NCBI RefSeq assembly: GCF_026738875.1 | Contig: NZ_JAPQFJ010000018.1 | Location: 19,677 to 83,676 of the forward strand | Reading direction: 5' to 3' | DNA: 64,000 nt | Source: Clostridium brassicae | Lineage (GTDB): Bacteria > Bacillota > Clostridia > Clostridiales > Clostridiaceae | Shown here: positions 25,159-35,013 of the stretch, one piece after another | How the letters are laid out: each line of letters opens with the position of its first letter | Position numbering within the stretch: position 1 is the first letter of the stretch | The notes under the pieces: model-generated | What the model saw: only the letters and a program-made list of their open reading frames with translations | Database searches by the model: none | What the model was told of the DNA's origin: nothing | Program-made: the position numbers and the translations under genes

Positions 25159-26352
25159 ATGGATTTAATAAATAAGCTCAACAAAGAGCAGCGGTATATA
25201 GTAAATTTAATTAAAAATATATGTGATAGAGAGAAAATAGATGCTTACATAGTAGGTGGAGCAGTTAGGGATATAATTTTAAATAGTGAAATTAATGATA
25301 TAGATATTTGTATTACAGAAGATCCTATTAATATAATAAACAAACTATCTTATATAAAAGAGTATAGATATCATAAAGAATTCCAAACAAGTAATATAAA
25401 GTTTAATAATGGCATAGAAATAGACCTTATAAGATGTAGAAAGGAATCTTATAGCTATAATGGTGCTCTTCCAAACATTATACCGTCTAAATTAAAGGAT
25501 GATCTTTTCAGAAGAGATTTTACTGTAAATGCTGTAGCATATAATATTTCAAGTGGAAAGATTGTTGATCCCTATAAAGGCATAGAGGATATTAGGTTAA
25601 AAAAGATAAAAAAAATACATAAATATAGCTATGCAGAAGATCCTACTAGAATATTTAGAGCTATACGATATTCAGTAAGATATGATTTTGAGATTTATGA
25701 TAAAGAAGAAATTAGATTAGCTATAGATAATAAAATGATTTTTAATATCAGCAATGATAGAATTATAAGAGAAATATTTTTAATGTGTTCTGAAAAGAAA
25801 TGGATAGAAAACATGATATTATGTGACTATTATAATATATTTAGTATAGATTCTAGTTTGCTTGGTAAAAAAAATAAATTTTTTGATTATAATAAGATTG
25901 ATGATAGAATTTTAAATTTATTCTCAGTTTTAAGAGATGAAAAATTTATAGATATTTTTATTAATAATTCTATTTTAAAAAAGCAATTAATCAAATCATT
26001 TAAAAATTTTGCTAATTCAAGATTTACTATTTGTGATAATCTATTTACTACATCAGATAACTATAAAATATATAAATTAATGAAAAATTTTAGTTTAAAT
26101 GAGTTAAAGCTATTAAGTTTAGAAAAAAAATTAAAATATAAAATAATAAATTACTTAAACAACCTTATGGAAGTGAATCTTTCTATAACTGGAAAAGATG
26201 TAGGTAATTTAGGAGTAAACAATGGTAAACTTATAGGATCAGTAATAAAAATTCTAATGCAATTAAGAATGAATACGTTAATCTCTATAGAAAAAGAGTA
26301 TCTTATAAGAAATTTAGGAGAGATTTTAAATGATATTGAATATAAAAATTGA
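25159..26352 (+). CDS. cca: CCA tRNA nucleotidyltransferase / poly(A) polymerase family
   Basis: This class II nucleotidyltransferase adds or repairs the tRNA 3' CCA end. It shows GGAVRDIILN (about residues 32-41), the metal-binding DIDI pair, RRDFTVNAVAYN, and the EDPTRIFRAIRYSVRYDF motif. The C-terminal RNA-binding part is short and divergent (398 residues in all). ATG 25159 follows GAGGGGAAGG; the upstream in-frame ATG at 25114 has no site. It is the first gene of a cca-scpA-scpB unit and overlaps scpA by 23 bases. Confidence 0.9.
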   Translation: MDLINKLNKEQRYIVNLIKNICDREKIDAYIVGGAVRDIILNSEINDIDICITEDPINIINKLSYIKEYRYHKEFQTSNIKFNNGIEIDLIRCRKESYSYNGALPNIIPSKLKDDLFRRDFTVNAVAYNISSGKIVDPYKGIEDIRLKKIKKIHKYSYAEDPTRIFRAIRYSVRYDFEIYDKEEIRLAIDNKMIFNISNDRIIREIFLMCSEKKWIENMILCDYYNIFSIDSSLLGKKNKFFDYNKIDDRILNLFSVLRDEKFIDIFINNSILKKQLIKSFKNFANSRFTICDNLFTTSDNYKIYKLMKNFSLNELKLLSLEKKLKYKIINYLNNLMEVNLSITGKDVGNLGVNNGKLIGSVIKILMQLRMNTLISIEKEYLIRNLGEILNDIEYKN

Positions 26353-27079
26353 AAATTTTGAAGGACCTTTTGACTTGCTTTTACACTTAATTAAAAAAAA
26401 TGAGATGGATATATATGATATTAAGATTTATGAGATAACTACTCAATATTTGAAATATCTAGATAGCATGAAGGAAGTGGACCTTGAAATTACATCTGAA
26501 TTTATTGTTATGGCAGCTACTTTACTTGAAATAAAATCTCGAATGCTTCTTCCAATATCCAAAGAGGAAGAAAACGAGGAGGAAAATGATCCTAGAAAAG
26601 AGCTTATAAATAAGTTGATAGAATATAAGAAATATAAGTTGGTTGCTGAATTTTTAGAAAAAAGAGAACAGAAGGTAGGAGTTGTTTTTAAGAAAAAGCC
26701 TGAGATAATAGAAGAAAAAAAAGACAAAACTAAAGATGTGGATATTTTAAAGGATATAACAATTCTAAAGTTATTTAATTTGTATAATGGATTAATATCT
26801 ACGTATAGAAATAAGATGAATACTGAAAATGCAATGGATAAAGAAATACCTTTAGATAAATTTAAAATTGAAGATAAGATGGCTGAAATAACTAATAAAT
26901 TAATAGATAATAAAAAGCTATATTTCTCAAAAGTTATAAAAAATTGTTCAAGTAAAATTGAAAAAGTAGTTACTTTTTTAGCATTATTAGAACTTATAAG
27001 ATTAAGAGTAATATCTGTAGTGCAAGAAAATAACTTTAAGGAAATATATGTAGAGGAGATAGGTGTTAATGAACGTTAA
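26330..27079 (+). CDS. scpA: Segregation and condensation protein ScpA
   Basis: This is the kleisin subunit of the SMC-ScpAB condensin. It begins with the conserved IKIENFEGPFDLLLHLIKKNEMDIYDI block (in the first 30 residues), has an acidic, Lys-rich middle and a C-terminal winged helix with VTFLALLELIRLRVI. It overlaps cca upstream and scpB downstream, implying coupled translation. Confidence 0.95.
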   Translation: MILNIKIENFEGPFDLLLHLIKKNEMDIYDIKIYEITTQYLKYLDSMKEVDLEITSEFIVMAATLLEIKSRMLLPISKEEENEEENDPRKELINKLIEYKKYKLVAEFLEKREQKVGVVFKKKPEIIEEKKDKTKDVDILKDITILKLFNLYNGLISTYRNKMNTENAMDKEIPLDKFKIEDKMAEITNKLIDNKKLYFSKVIKNCSSKIEKVVTFLALLELIRLRVISVVQENNFKEIYVEEIGVNER

Positions 27080-27683
27080 TGACATAAATCAAATTGAAAT
27101 GAATGAAGCATCTACTAAAGATAGATATTTTTCAATAATAGAATCTTTACTTTTTGTAAGTGGAGAACCATTAGCTTATAAAGAAATAGCTTCAATCATA
27201 AATTGTAGTGAAAATTATACTAAAGATTTATTAGAAGAGTTTAGAAAAAAATATGAGTTAAAAGATAGGGGATTAACCCTTATAAATATTAATGATGAGT
27301 ATATGTTTGTAACAAAGTCTGAAAATAGTGATTACATACAAAAACTTTTAAAAACCAATTCTAGGCAAGGTTTGTCTAAAGCAGCATTAGAGACTCTTGC
27401 AATAATAGTTTATAGACAACCTATAACGAGAATAGAAATTGATGAAATTAGAGGAGTTAAGAGTGATAAAGCTATTCAAACTTTAATGGAAAAAGAGTTA
27501 ATTAAAGAGGCAGGAAGAAAAAAAGTTCCTGGAAGACCAATTATGTATGCAACAACAGATGAATTTTTAAAGCATTTTGGTCTTGAGAACTTAAATCAAA
27601 TGCCTCTTTTGGAGAGTTTTATAGATTATGATAAAGAATCAACATCTATTGAAGAAGAAACTACCATGTCTGTAGAGGAGTAA
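27069..27683 (+). CDS. scpB: Segregation and condensation protein ScpB
   Basis: This is the winged-helix dimer partner of ScpA in the SMC complex. It has SIIESLLFVSGEPLAYKEIA, then SKAALETLAIIVYRQPITRIEI and KELIKEAGRKKVPGRPIMY, all family features. ATG 27069 follows GAGGAGATAGG inside the end of scpA; an in-frame GTG lies 6 bases earlier. It ends convergent with ytfJ. Confidence 0.95.
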   Translation: MNVNDINQIEMNEASTKDRYFSIIESLLFVSGEPLAYKEIASIINCSENYTKDLLEEFRKKYELKDRGLTLININDEYMFVTKSENSDYIQKLLKTNSRQGLSKAALETLAIIVYRQPITRIEIDEIRGVKSDKAIQTLMEKELIKEAGRKKVPGRPIMYATTDEFLKHFGLENLNQMPLLESFIDYDKESTSIEEETTMSVEE

Positions 27684-27702
27684 TATTAATATTCCTCTAC
27701 AG
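27670..27702. terminator. Inverted repeat holding both convergent stop codons
   Basis: CTGTAGAGGA and TCCTCTACAG form a 10-bp stem around the stop codons of scpB and ytfJ, which are only two bases apart. There is no clear T-tail on either strand, so termination is uncertain. Confidence 0.4.
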
Positions 27703-28153
27703 TTACTTCTCTTTTTAACTCTTGTTCTACTGCGTCTTTAATCTCTTGTTTAATTTCTTCCTTGTTTTTTTTGCAAGATTTTTGAGAAAATGAATTTTTT
27801 AATGTGTCAATTATCTGGGGAATACTATCTACAAGTTTATCATATGTATTTTTTTGATTAACAGGAAGAAGTCTTATCATGTCTCCCTTTATAACTAAAA
27901 AGGCTATGGGCTTGACAGTAACTCCGGAACCAGATCCACCACCAAAAGGATATTTTGTATCAGTTGATGGAACATTTTTCTGATAAAATTCACTGCCACC
28001 AGCAGCAAAACCTAAAGACACACAGGATATAGGAATGATTAGAGTTCCATCTTTGGTTTCAATAGTATCACCTACTATAGTGTTAACATCGATCATGTCT
28101 TTTAAATTTTCTAATGTGCTTTTCATTAGACCTTCTATAGGATGATTATCCAA
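27686..28153 (-). CDS. ytfJ: YtfJ/GerW family sporulation protein
   Basis: This 155-residue protein has the GerW signature: HPIEGLMKSTLENLKDMIDVNTIVGD at the start, IIPISCVSLGFAAGG, and GGGSGSGVTVKPIAFLVI. In Bacillus it is a sigma-F/G-dependent spore protein needed for germination. The start is TTG 28153 after AAAGGAGGT, at the end of the DUF2953 gene. The C-terminal 40 residues are a Lys/Glu-rich tail. Confidence 0.92.
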   Translation of the reverse strand: MDNHPIEGLMKSTLENLKDMIDVNTIVGDTIETKDGTLIIPISCVSLGFAAGGSEFYQKNVPSTDTKYPFGGGSGSGVTVKPIAFLVIKGDMIRLLPVNQKNTYDKLVDSIPQIIDTLKNSFSQKSCKKNKEEIKQEIKDAVEQELKREVTVEEY

Positions 28154-28687
28154 TTAAATTACCTCCTTTGGTTTTAAAAAAGTTTTATATTTAAATTTTA
28201 ATGAAAAAAACAATATAAGGCTTATGTAGATAATTTTAGCTATATTAATAAAAATTATACTTTTAATATTTATATATAACATAGATTTATCAAAATTAGG
28301 GTTAATATTTAGTTTGAATTTTTTAACATTAAAAATTGAATAAAATAAGTTATATAAAATCGAAGAAAAACTCCATAGTATACCGTTAAATATTGCTGTT
28401 TGTGCAGCATCATCGAGTCCATAAGTTATGTGTAAATCAAAATTTAAATTTGGCTTAAATGCATTTGTTTTTATACTATTCCATATAGAAAGATATTGAT
28501 TTATAGAATAATTTTTAGATTTTTTCCTTTTATTTTTTGAGGGTTTTTTTGTTTTTTTTCTTGGATATATTTTAATTTTAAATAGATATATTAAAAGGGA
28601 TGAATTTTCATATTTTATATTTACTAATATAGGAAAAGGTAAAAATATGAAAATCAACATAATCAATACAATTAATAACCAATTCAC
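28154..28687 (-). CDS. DUF2953 protein (YtfI-like)
   Basis: This 177-residue protein has an N-terminal membrane helix (about residues 3-22), a Lys/Arg-rich cytosolic stretch (KIYPRKKTKKPSKNKRKKSK), and a domain with FDLHITYGLDDAAQTAIFNG, the hallmark of DUF2953, near the C-terminus. It directly precedes ytfJ, as ytfI does in Bacillus, so they are likely co-expressed during sporulation. The start is GTG 28687 after TTGGAGG. Function unknown. Confidence 0.85.
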   Translation of the reverse strand: MNWLLIVLIMLIFIFLPFPILVNIKYENSSLLIYLFKIKIYPRKKTKKPSKNKRKKSKNYSINQYLSIWNSIKTNAFKPNLNFDLHITYGLDDAAQTAIFNGILWSFSSILYNLFYSIFNVKKFKLNINPNFDKSMLYINIKSIIFINIAKIIYISLILFFSLKFKYKTFLKPKEVI

Positions 28688-28959
28688 TGTAAATCCTCCA
28701 AATATTATTATAGTTATTATTATTTACCTAATATCTATTTAATATAACAATTATAAGCAGAATTCTTATTCTTAAGTGGAGCTTTTTTATTTTAATTAAA
28801 AATAAAAATTGATTATCTAAGGTCGTAACATATTCTTAATTTCTATTTCAAATGATATGGCAATATTGGTAGATAGACATCAGATAAAGAAAAACATTAC
28901 ACGATTATTAATTTTATTTTTGAAAAGAATAAGAAATAAAGGTAGGTGAAATTTAAAGT

Positions 28960-30060
28960 ATGAAACTAAAAAATACTATATGTGTATTTTTATGTACCTT
29001 ATTTTTTTTTAGTGTACCAGTAAGTAACGTAAAAGCAAGTCCAATGTATATTAATGCTAGAAGTGCAATTGCTATAGATAGTAAATCAAAATGTGTATTA
29101 TACGAAAAAAACTCAGATATGATAGTATCCATTGCAAGTACGACAAAAATTATGACTACATTGGTAGCTTTAAAATATGGTAATTTAGATGAGAAATTTG
29201 AAGTTTCATCTAATGCGGCTAATATTCATGGTTCAGAAGTAGGGTATAAAAAAGGAGAAATGATAACATTAAAAGAGCTTCTATATGGCCTTATGCTAAG
29301 ATCTGGTAATGATGCTGCTATTACCATAGCAGAAGGTATGTGTGGTAGTGTAGATGAGTTTTCAAAGCTTATGAATGAATATGCCGAGGAAATAGGTGTT
29401 ACAAATTCTCATTTTGAGTCTCCTCATGGATTAGATAGTCAATATCATTATTCTACTGCGTATGACTTAGCCTTAATAACAGCTAAAGCTAAAGAGGAAC
29501 CTTTATTTAATAAAATTGTAAGTGTGAAAGATGTAGAAGCTTCAGAATATGGTTTTAGCAGAAGCTATCACAATATAAATAAAATATTGTATCAAATTCC
29601 TAATGCTAATGGTGTTAAAACTGGGTATACAGGTGGTGCGGGTAAATGTTTAGTAAGTTCTGTAGATATGGGAGAAGACGATATTATTATAGTAGTACTT
29701 AATTGTACCCCAAGATGGAGTGAGACAAAAAAAATATATGATTATGTAAAAAATAATTATGAATTTAAAAAAGTAGCAAGTAAAGATCAAATCATCGAGA
29801 AATATAATTATGATGAAAATAAACAAGTAAGTTTAATAAGTGACGAAGATATAATCCTTCCTTTTAAAAAAGGAGAAAGTTATGAAACAAAAGTAATAAA
29901 ACCTAAGGTTATTCACTCAACTATATATCCAGAAGATTATTTTGGAAAATTTGTATTATATAAAAATGGTGAAACTATTTTCCAAAAAGATTTAAAATGT
30001 AAAATAGATGATAAGTCTCCATCTAAGCCTAGAAATATATTCAAAAAAATATTTAAATAG
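28960..30060 (+). CDS. D-alanyl-D-alanine carboxypeptidase (S11 family)
   Basis: This is a second penicillin-binding carboxypeptidase, 366 aa. It has a signal peptide (about residues 1-27, cleavage near VKAS), SxxK in IASTTKIMT, SxN in RSGNDAAI, and KTG in VKTGYTGGAGKC. The C-terminal beta domain is divergent and ends in a basic KIFK tail. Neighbours ytfJ and DUF2953 suggest a sporulation-type DacB/DacF role, but this is only context. Confidence 0.9.
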   Translation: MKLKNTICVFLCTLFFFSVPVSNVKASPMYINARSAIAIDSKSKCVLYEKNSDMIVSIASTTKIMTTLVALKYGNLDEKFEVSSNAANIHGSEVGYKKGEMITLKELLYGLMLRSGNDAAITIAEGMCGSVDEFSKLMNEYAEEIGVTNSHFESPHGLDSQYHYSTAYDLALITAKAKEEPLFNKIVSVKDVEASEYGFSRSYHNINKILYQIPNANGVKTGYTGGAGKCLVSSVDMGEDDIIIVVLNCTPRWSETKKIYDYVKNNYEFKKVASKDQIIEKYNYDENKQVSLISDEDIILPFKKGESYETKVIKPKVIHSTIYPEDYFGKFVLYKNGETIFQKDLKCKIDDKSPSKPRNIFKKIFK

Positions 30061-30086
30061 AAACAATATCTAATTTATTTTTTATT

Positions 30087-30157
30087 GTTTTTAAATTGTT
30101 GAGTTAGCATACTTTTAAAATAAACCCTATTATAATTAAACTCAGCAATTTAAAAAC
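30087..30157. repeat. Long inverted repeat after the carboxypeptidase gene
   Basis: A 19-nt arm at 30087-30105 and its near-perfect complement at 30139-30157 (one G-U pair in RNA) enclose a 33-base loop. This is longer than a usual terminator and has no immediate T-tail, although T-rich sequence follows. It may be a terminator or the remnant of a small inverted-repeat element. Confidence 0.5.
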
Positions 30158-30258
30158 ATATTTTTAAATTAATAAATTTTAAAAAGTTAAATGTTAAAGA
30201 GAAGTTACTACTTTATTACCCCTATTAAATTGTAAAGTGTAGGAAAACTAGTGTAAAT

Positions 30259-30810
30259 CTAAGCTTCAGAATACAGATCAAAGCTTTGAACTACCATAGA
30301 ATCTTTATCATTAACAGGTTTCCAAAGTTCAATTTTTGTTATTTGTCCAGTTTTTTGAAAGTTATTTTCATGTGCAATTATACAAGCATTAGAAAAATCC
30401 TCTTCTGACCAATCTCTTTTGGCGAAATATGGATTAGCTAAGGAGATATGCAAATCCCAATCATCTACATTTTCTCTTACAGTAAATTTATTATTTTTCA
30501 AAGTTGAGTTTATATCAATTATTAGATCCATTATATAGTCATTTTTTTCAACTTTTAGATTTACAGATTTATATGGAGGATTGAAACAAATAGCTCCATC
30601 AATATTAATATAAAACTTATTATATTTTTTTATTATTTGCTCTAATACTGGTAAAAGGCTATTTATATTTGGGTCTTTAATAACTTCTAATGTTATATGA
30701 AGAACAGGTAAATCGGTATATAAGTCAAATTTATCTGAAAGATATTTTTGAATTTTCTCTACAGCTTTATAAGAATGTTTATCCAATAATCCAACTAAAT
30801 AATAAATCAT
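30259..30810 (-). CDS. 2H phosphoesterase (LigT / 2'-5' RNA ligase-like)
   Basis: This 183-residue protein has two HxT/S motifs, LHITLE (about residue 38) and DLHISLANPYF (about residue 125), the pair of catalytic histidines of the 2H phosphoesterase superfamily. The final WKPVNDK strand fits. AAGGAGTAATTT precedes ATG. Members act on cyclic or 2'-5' linked nucleotides and RNA ends; the substrate here is unknown. It is a single-gene unit. Confidence 0.82.
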   Translation of the reverse strand: MIYYLVGLLDKHSYKAVEKIQKYLSDKFDLYTDLPVLHITLEVIKDPNINSLLPVLEQIIKKYNKFYINIDGAICFNPPYKSVNLKVEKNDYIMDLIIDINSTLKNNKFTVRENVDDWDLHISLANPYFAKRDWSEEDFSNACIIAHENNFQKTGQITKIELWKPVNDKDSMVVQSFDLYSEA

Positions 30811-31146
30811 AAATTACTCCTTTTATTCTTATATGGTTTATATACTCATTTTACATACTATTTTATATATTTGATGTGAGATTAAGAATCCACCTAAATT
30901 AAGAATTTTTATTCTGTCTATAATAAGTTTTAAATTAATCAATTTTAGAAAAGTTTCAAAATAAAATATAAATTTATATTATTATATCATAATTTATTTA
31001 ATAGTTAATTTAATATATGAAATTTAAATATTAAATGTAACTTTAAAGATAACACTATATAAAATAATTAGTGTGAAATTAATACATATTATAATAGATG
31101 ACGAATATAAATTATATGTAAGATCTATTATAATGGGGGAATAGAA
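30811..31146. other. Divergent intergenic region
   Basis: These 336 very A/T-rich bases lie between the minus-strand 2H gene and a small plus-strand gene and must carry both promoters. TATAAT-like boxes are abundant and none stands out. I see no ORF or structured RNA. Confidence 0.5.
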
Positions 31147-31350
31147 ATGAGGCTTGGACTTAACTACAAAAATGGGAAAAAAGAAGTATTCAATGAAACC
31201 GATACAAAAAGTATAATAGCAGGAATTAATTATCTAAAATTAATTAAATATATAAAGGGCTCAAAAAAGGTTGAAGGAAAAGTTATAAAAATTTTAGATA
31301 AGGATATAAATATAGATGAATTAAGATCTATTGAAATAATATTAATATAA
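31147..31350 (+). CDS. Hypothetical 67-residue protein
   Basis: A small Lys/Ile-rich, soluble protein with no recognised family. GGGGGAATAGAA upstream of ATG 31147 is an acceptable ribosome binding site, and a terminator follows about 50 bases after the stop, so it looks like a real monocistronic gene. Confidence 0.55.
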   Translation: MRLGLNYKNGKKEVFNETDTKSIIAGINYLKLIKYIKGSKKVEGKVIKILDKDINIDELRSIEIILI

Positions 31351-31399
31351 AAATAGTTCTTAAGGGATAAAAAATAAAAGTATTAATAATATGAAATAT

Positions 31400-31428
31400 A
31401 ATGCTCCTTATAAGGGGCATTTATTTAT
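31400..31428 (+). terminator. Terminator after the 67-residue gene
   Basis: AATGCTCCTT pairs with AAGGGGCATT (10 bp, one G-U), followed by TATTTAT. Confidence 0.6.
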
Positions 31429-31497
31429 ATATGGATATGTTTTATAATTATAGATGTGTTATTATAGGAATAAGGTTTTATTATATAGGAGGCAGAA

Positions 31498-33621
31498 ATG
31501 CAAGCAGAAGAAATTTTAAAAAGGTATTATGGGTATAGTGAATTTAGAAAAGGACAGAAGGAGATTATAGATAGCATATTAGAAGGTAGAGATACCTTTG
31601 CTATTATGCCTACAGGAGGAGGAAAATCTCTTTGTTACCAAATACCTGCAGTAATAATGAAAGGACTTACTATTGTTATATCTCCATTGATTTCTCTTAT
31701 GAAAGATCAAGTGGACTCTTTAAATAGTTTAGGTATATCAGCAGGAGTTATAAATAGTAGTCAAAGTATAAATGAAGTAAAGGATACAATACATAAAGCT
31801 GCTTTTGGAAGATTAAAACTTTTATATGTGGCTCCAGAAAGATTGGAAGTAGAATCTTTTTATAGATTATTTGAAACCTTGAATGTTTCTCAAATTGCAG
31901 TAGATGAAGCTCACTGTGCTTCACAATGGGGTCATGATTTTAGAGGAAGTTATAGATCAATTGCTCCATTTATTAAGAGGTTTAATCCAAGACCAGTTGT
32001 ATCTGCCTTTACAGCAACGGCAACTACAGATGTTAGAGAAGATGTAGTAAATCTTCTAACATTAGATGAACCTAATATTTTTGTAACGGGATTTGATAGA
32101 GAAAATCTTTCCTTTTCCGTTATAAAAAATGAAAATAAAGAAAAATTTATATTAAAATATTTAGATGATAACAAAGAAAAGTCTGGTATAATTTATGCGT
32201 CAACCAGGAAAGAAGTAGATAATCTATGCAGTATGCTCAATAAAAAGGGATATTCTGTAGGAAAATATCATGCTGGCATGAGTGATAATGAAAGAGAAAA
32301 AAGTCAAGAAGAATTTTTATATGATGATATTAAAATAATGGTGGCTACAAATGCATTTGGAATGGGAATAGATAAATCCAATGTTAGATTTGTTATTCAT
32401 TATAATATGCCTAAAAATATTGAAGCCTACTACCAAGAAGCAGGAAGAGCAGGAAGAGATGGAGAAAATGGAGAATGTATTTTGTTGTTTGGACCTAGAG
32501 ATACTATTCTTCAAAAATATTTTATTGAACAAACAGTTTTTAATGAAGAAAGAAAGATTAATGAGTATAGAAAGCTTCAATCAATGGTGGATTACTGTCA
32601 TACTACTAGATGTTTAAGAAAATACATATTAGAGTATTTTGGAGAAGAAAATATTAAAGAAACCTGTGATAATTGTAGTAATTGTAATAGTGATAGTGAA
32701 ATTATTGATATTACAATAGAAGCTCAAAAAATATTTTCTTGTATATACAGAATGAGAGAAAAGTATGGTGTTACTCTCATAGCAGAAGTTCTGAGAGGAT
32801 CTAAAAATCAAAAAGTATTGAATTTAAATTTTGATAAATTATCTACTTATGCAATAATGAAGAATTACACAATAAATGGTATAAAAGACTTAATAAATGT
32901 GCTTATTGCAGAGGATTATTTAAATTTAACAGAAGAGGAATTTGCAGTAGTCAAACTTAAAAATAAAGCAATAGATGTTCTTAAAAATAAACTAAAAGTT
33001 ACACAAAAAGTTTATAAGAAGAAAGAGAGAATTCAGGTGGATACATCTTTATTTGATATGCTTCGTGATATTAGAAAGAAAATTGCTCAAAGAGAAGCAG
33101 TTCCACCATATATAGTATTTGCGGATACTTCCCTAAAGGATATGAGTGAAAAGATACCTTTAAATAAAGAAGAGATGTTAAATATTAAAGGAGTAGGGGA
33201 AAAGAAATTTGAAAGATATGGAGAAGAGTTCTTGAATGTTTTAATAGAGTATAATAATGAAAATAAAATTAGAAACTTTGAAGAGATAGCGATAACTCAA
33301 GCGGATAAAGAAAAAGAGGATAAAGTACCAAGTCATATTGTAACTTTAAATATGTATAATGAAGGTAAGTCATTAGATGAAATTTCACAGAGGAGAGGGT
33401 TAAAACTCCTTACTGTACAAGATCATTTGATGAGATGTGGATTAGAAGGTTTAGAAGTAAATTGGGATATATTTATTCCAGAAAAGTATGAAAAGCTTAT
33501 CTTAGAAAAGATTCAAGAAGCTGCTACTGACAGACTGAAACCTATTAAGGAATTATTGCCAAATGAAGTGGACTATAATGCTATAAAAGCAGTTTTATGT
33601 AAATACAAAAGTGCACAATAG
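31498..33621 (+). CDS. recQ: ATP-dependent DNA helicase RecQ
   Basis: This is a 3'-5' superfamily 2 helicase. Order: helicase core with Walker A MPTGGGKSLCYQIP (about residue 38), DEAH box VDEAHCASQWGHDF (about 136) and motif VI QEAGRAGRDG; zinc-binding RQC region with four Cys (CLRKYI...CDNCSNC); winged helix; HRDC domain (about 515-590); and an extra C-terminal helix-turn-helix (about 615-650, SLDEISQRRGLKLLTVQDHL). At 707 residues it is at the long end for bacterial RecQ because of the last domain. AGGAGGCAG precedes ATG. Confidence 0.95.
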   Translation: MQAEEILKRYYGYSEFRKGQKEIIDSILEGRDTFAIMPTGGGKSLCYQIPAVIMKGLTIVISPLISLMKDQVDSLNSLGISAGVINSSQSINEVKDTIHKAAFGRLKLLYVAPERLEVESFYRLFETLNVSQIAVDEAHCASQWGHDFRGSYRSIAPFIKRFNPRPVVSAFTATATTDVREDVVNLLTLDEPNIFVTGFDRENLSFSVIKNENKEKFILKYLDDNKEKSGIIYASTRKEVDNLCSMLNKKGYSVGKYHAGMSDNEREKSQEEFLYDDIKIMVATNAFGMGIDKSNVRFVIHYNMPKNIEAYYQEAGRAGRDGENGECILLFGPRDTILQKYFIEQTVFNEERKINEYRKLQSMVDYCHTTRCLRKYILEYFGEENIKETCDNCSNCNSDSEIIDITIEAQKIFSCIYRMREKYGVTLIAEVLRGSKNQKVLNLNFDKLSTYAIMKNYTINGIKDLINVLIAEDYLNLTEEEFAVVKLKNKAIDVLKNKLKVTQKVYKKKERIQVDTSLFDMLRDIRKKIAQREAVPPYIVFADTSLKDMSEKIPLNKEEMLNIKGVGEKKFERYGEEFLNVLIEYNNENKIRNFEEIAITQADKEKEDKVPSHIVTLNMYNEGKSLDEISQRRGLKLLTVQDHLMRCGLEGLEVNWDIFIPEKYEKLILEKIQEAATDRLKPIKELLPNEVDYNAIKAVLCKYKSAQ

Positions 33622-33712
33622 AGAGAACATAAGGATAGTTAAATATAACATAAGTTGCAAAAGCTATTTACAATAACAAATTTTTATTATATAATTACAA
33701 TTAAAATTAATA

Positions 33713-33814
33713 CTTATCAAGAGTGGTGGAGGGACTGGCCCTATGAAACCCAGCAACCTATATGTAAAAAAGCATATAAGGTGCTAAATCCTGCAGCAGA
33801 AGCTGGGAGATGAG
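33713..33814 (+). ncRNA. SAM-I (S-box) riboswitch
   Basis: The leader contains the conserved SAM-I core: CAAGAG...GGAGGGACTGGCCC, ATGAAACCCAGCAACC, AAGGTGCTAAATCC and GCAG...GGGAGATGAG. P1 is formed by CTTATC (33713-33718) and GATGAG (33809-33814). The downstream genes metF and metH make methyl-THF and methionine, exactly the S-box regulon. S-adenosylmethionine binding is expected to favour the following terminator. Confidence 0.95.
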
Positions 33815-33832
33815 GATATGTCTAGGAATATT

Positions 33833-33866
33833 AAACCTAAGGGAATTATCCTTTAGGTTTTTTTAG
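33833..33866 (+). terminator. Expression-platform terminator of the SAM riboswitch
   Basis: AAACCTAAGGG pairs with CCTTTAGGTTT over 11 bp (one wobble), followed by TTTT. It lies 18 bases after the aptamer P1. About 260 A/T-rich bases with no other recognisable feature separate it from the metF start. Confidence 0.88.
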
Positions 33867-34125
33867 TTTCTCAAGATTTAAATATATGTAACTTTATAAG
33901 AAGGCAAATCTTTAGAATATAATGAAATGCCATTATAACAAAACTTTTTTAAATATTAATATAGTTAATATGTTCAATAAATAAAATAATATCTTAGATT
34001 ACCAGTTAAAGAATAAGTAGACAATGTAAAAAATTAAAAATTTAATATTTCCAGATTTATATAGTTTTCAAACAGATTTATAAATTTTAAAGGGGCTAAA
34101 AATATTTTAATTAGGGGGATTTAAA

Positions 34126-35013
34126 ATGCGTATAAAAAATTTATTTAATGAAAAAAATTTGGTGTTTTCTTTTGAAATTTTTCCTCCAAAAGCAACATCA
34201 TCTATAAAAACAATATATCAAACTTTAGAAGAATTAAAAGATTTAACACCAGATTTTATAAGTGTAACTTATGGAGCAGGTGGAAGTTTAAAACATAATA
34301 AAACCTGTGAATTATCTTCACTTGTAAAAAATAAATATGGCATAGAATCATTAGCACATCTAACTTGTATAAACTCAACAAAACAGGATATAGATTTAAT
34401 ACTAAATGAACTCAAGGAAAATAATATTGAAAATATATTAGCCTTGAGAGGAGATATTCCACAGGAGAAAAGTATTATTGGAGAATACAATTATGCATTT
34501 GAACTTATAAGAAAAATAAATGAAAATAAAAGCTTTGGAATAGCAGGGGCTTGTTATCCAGAAGGTCACATTGAATGTGAAAGTTTAGAAAAAGATATAA
34601 AAGAATTAAAAAGAAAAGTAGATGGAGGAGCAGAACATTTAATATCTCAGTTATTTTTCGATAATGCTATATTCTATGAATTTTTAAATAAAGTATATCA
34701 AAACAATATAAACGTACCTATACAAGCGGGAATAATGCCTGTAGTCAATAAAAAGCAAATTAAGAGAATAGTTGAAATAACTGGTGCAACATTACCAAGA
34801 AAATTTATAAAAATATTAGATAAATATGAATATGATAAAGAAGCTATTAGGGATGCAGGGATAGCTTATGCAGTAGAACAAATAGTTGATTTAGTATCTA
34901 GTGGAGTAAAAGGAATACATTTATATACAATGAATAATCCTTATGTAGCTAGAAAAATAACAGAAAGTACAAAGTCAATATTTAATTCAATAAATAAAGA
35001 AATGGCAGTTTGA
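34126..35013 (+). CDS. metF: Methylenetetrahydrofolate reductase
   Basis: This reduces 5,10-methylene-THF to 5-methyl-THF, the methyl donor for MetH. The TIM-barrel protein (295 aa) starts with FSFEIFPPKATSS and has FISVTYGAGGS, NILALRGD, and GVKGIHLYTMN near the C-terminus. TTAGGGGGATTT precedes ATG. It is the first gene after the SAM riboswitch. Confidence 0.94.
   Translation: MRIKNLFNEKNLVFSFEIFPPKATSSIKTIYQTLEELKDLTPDFISVTYGAGGSLKHNKTCELSSLVKNKYGIESLAHLTCINSTKQDIDLILNELKENNIENILALRGDIPQEKSIIGEYNYAFELIRKINENKSFGIAGACYPEGHIECESLEKDIKELKRKVDGGAEHLISQLFFDNAIFYEFLNKVYQNNINVPIQAGIMPVVNKKQIKRIVEITGATLPRKFIKILDKYEYDKEAIRDAGIAYAVEQIVDLVSSGVKGIHLYTMNNPYVARKITESTKSIFNSINKEMAV

Noticed and set aside
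32381..32617. 78-codon plus-strand ORF within recQ, and minus-strand ORFs in recQ, metH and thiC
   Set aside because: These are shadow frames of strongly conserved genes with no start signals of their own.
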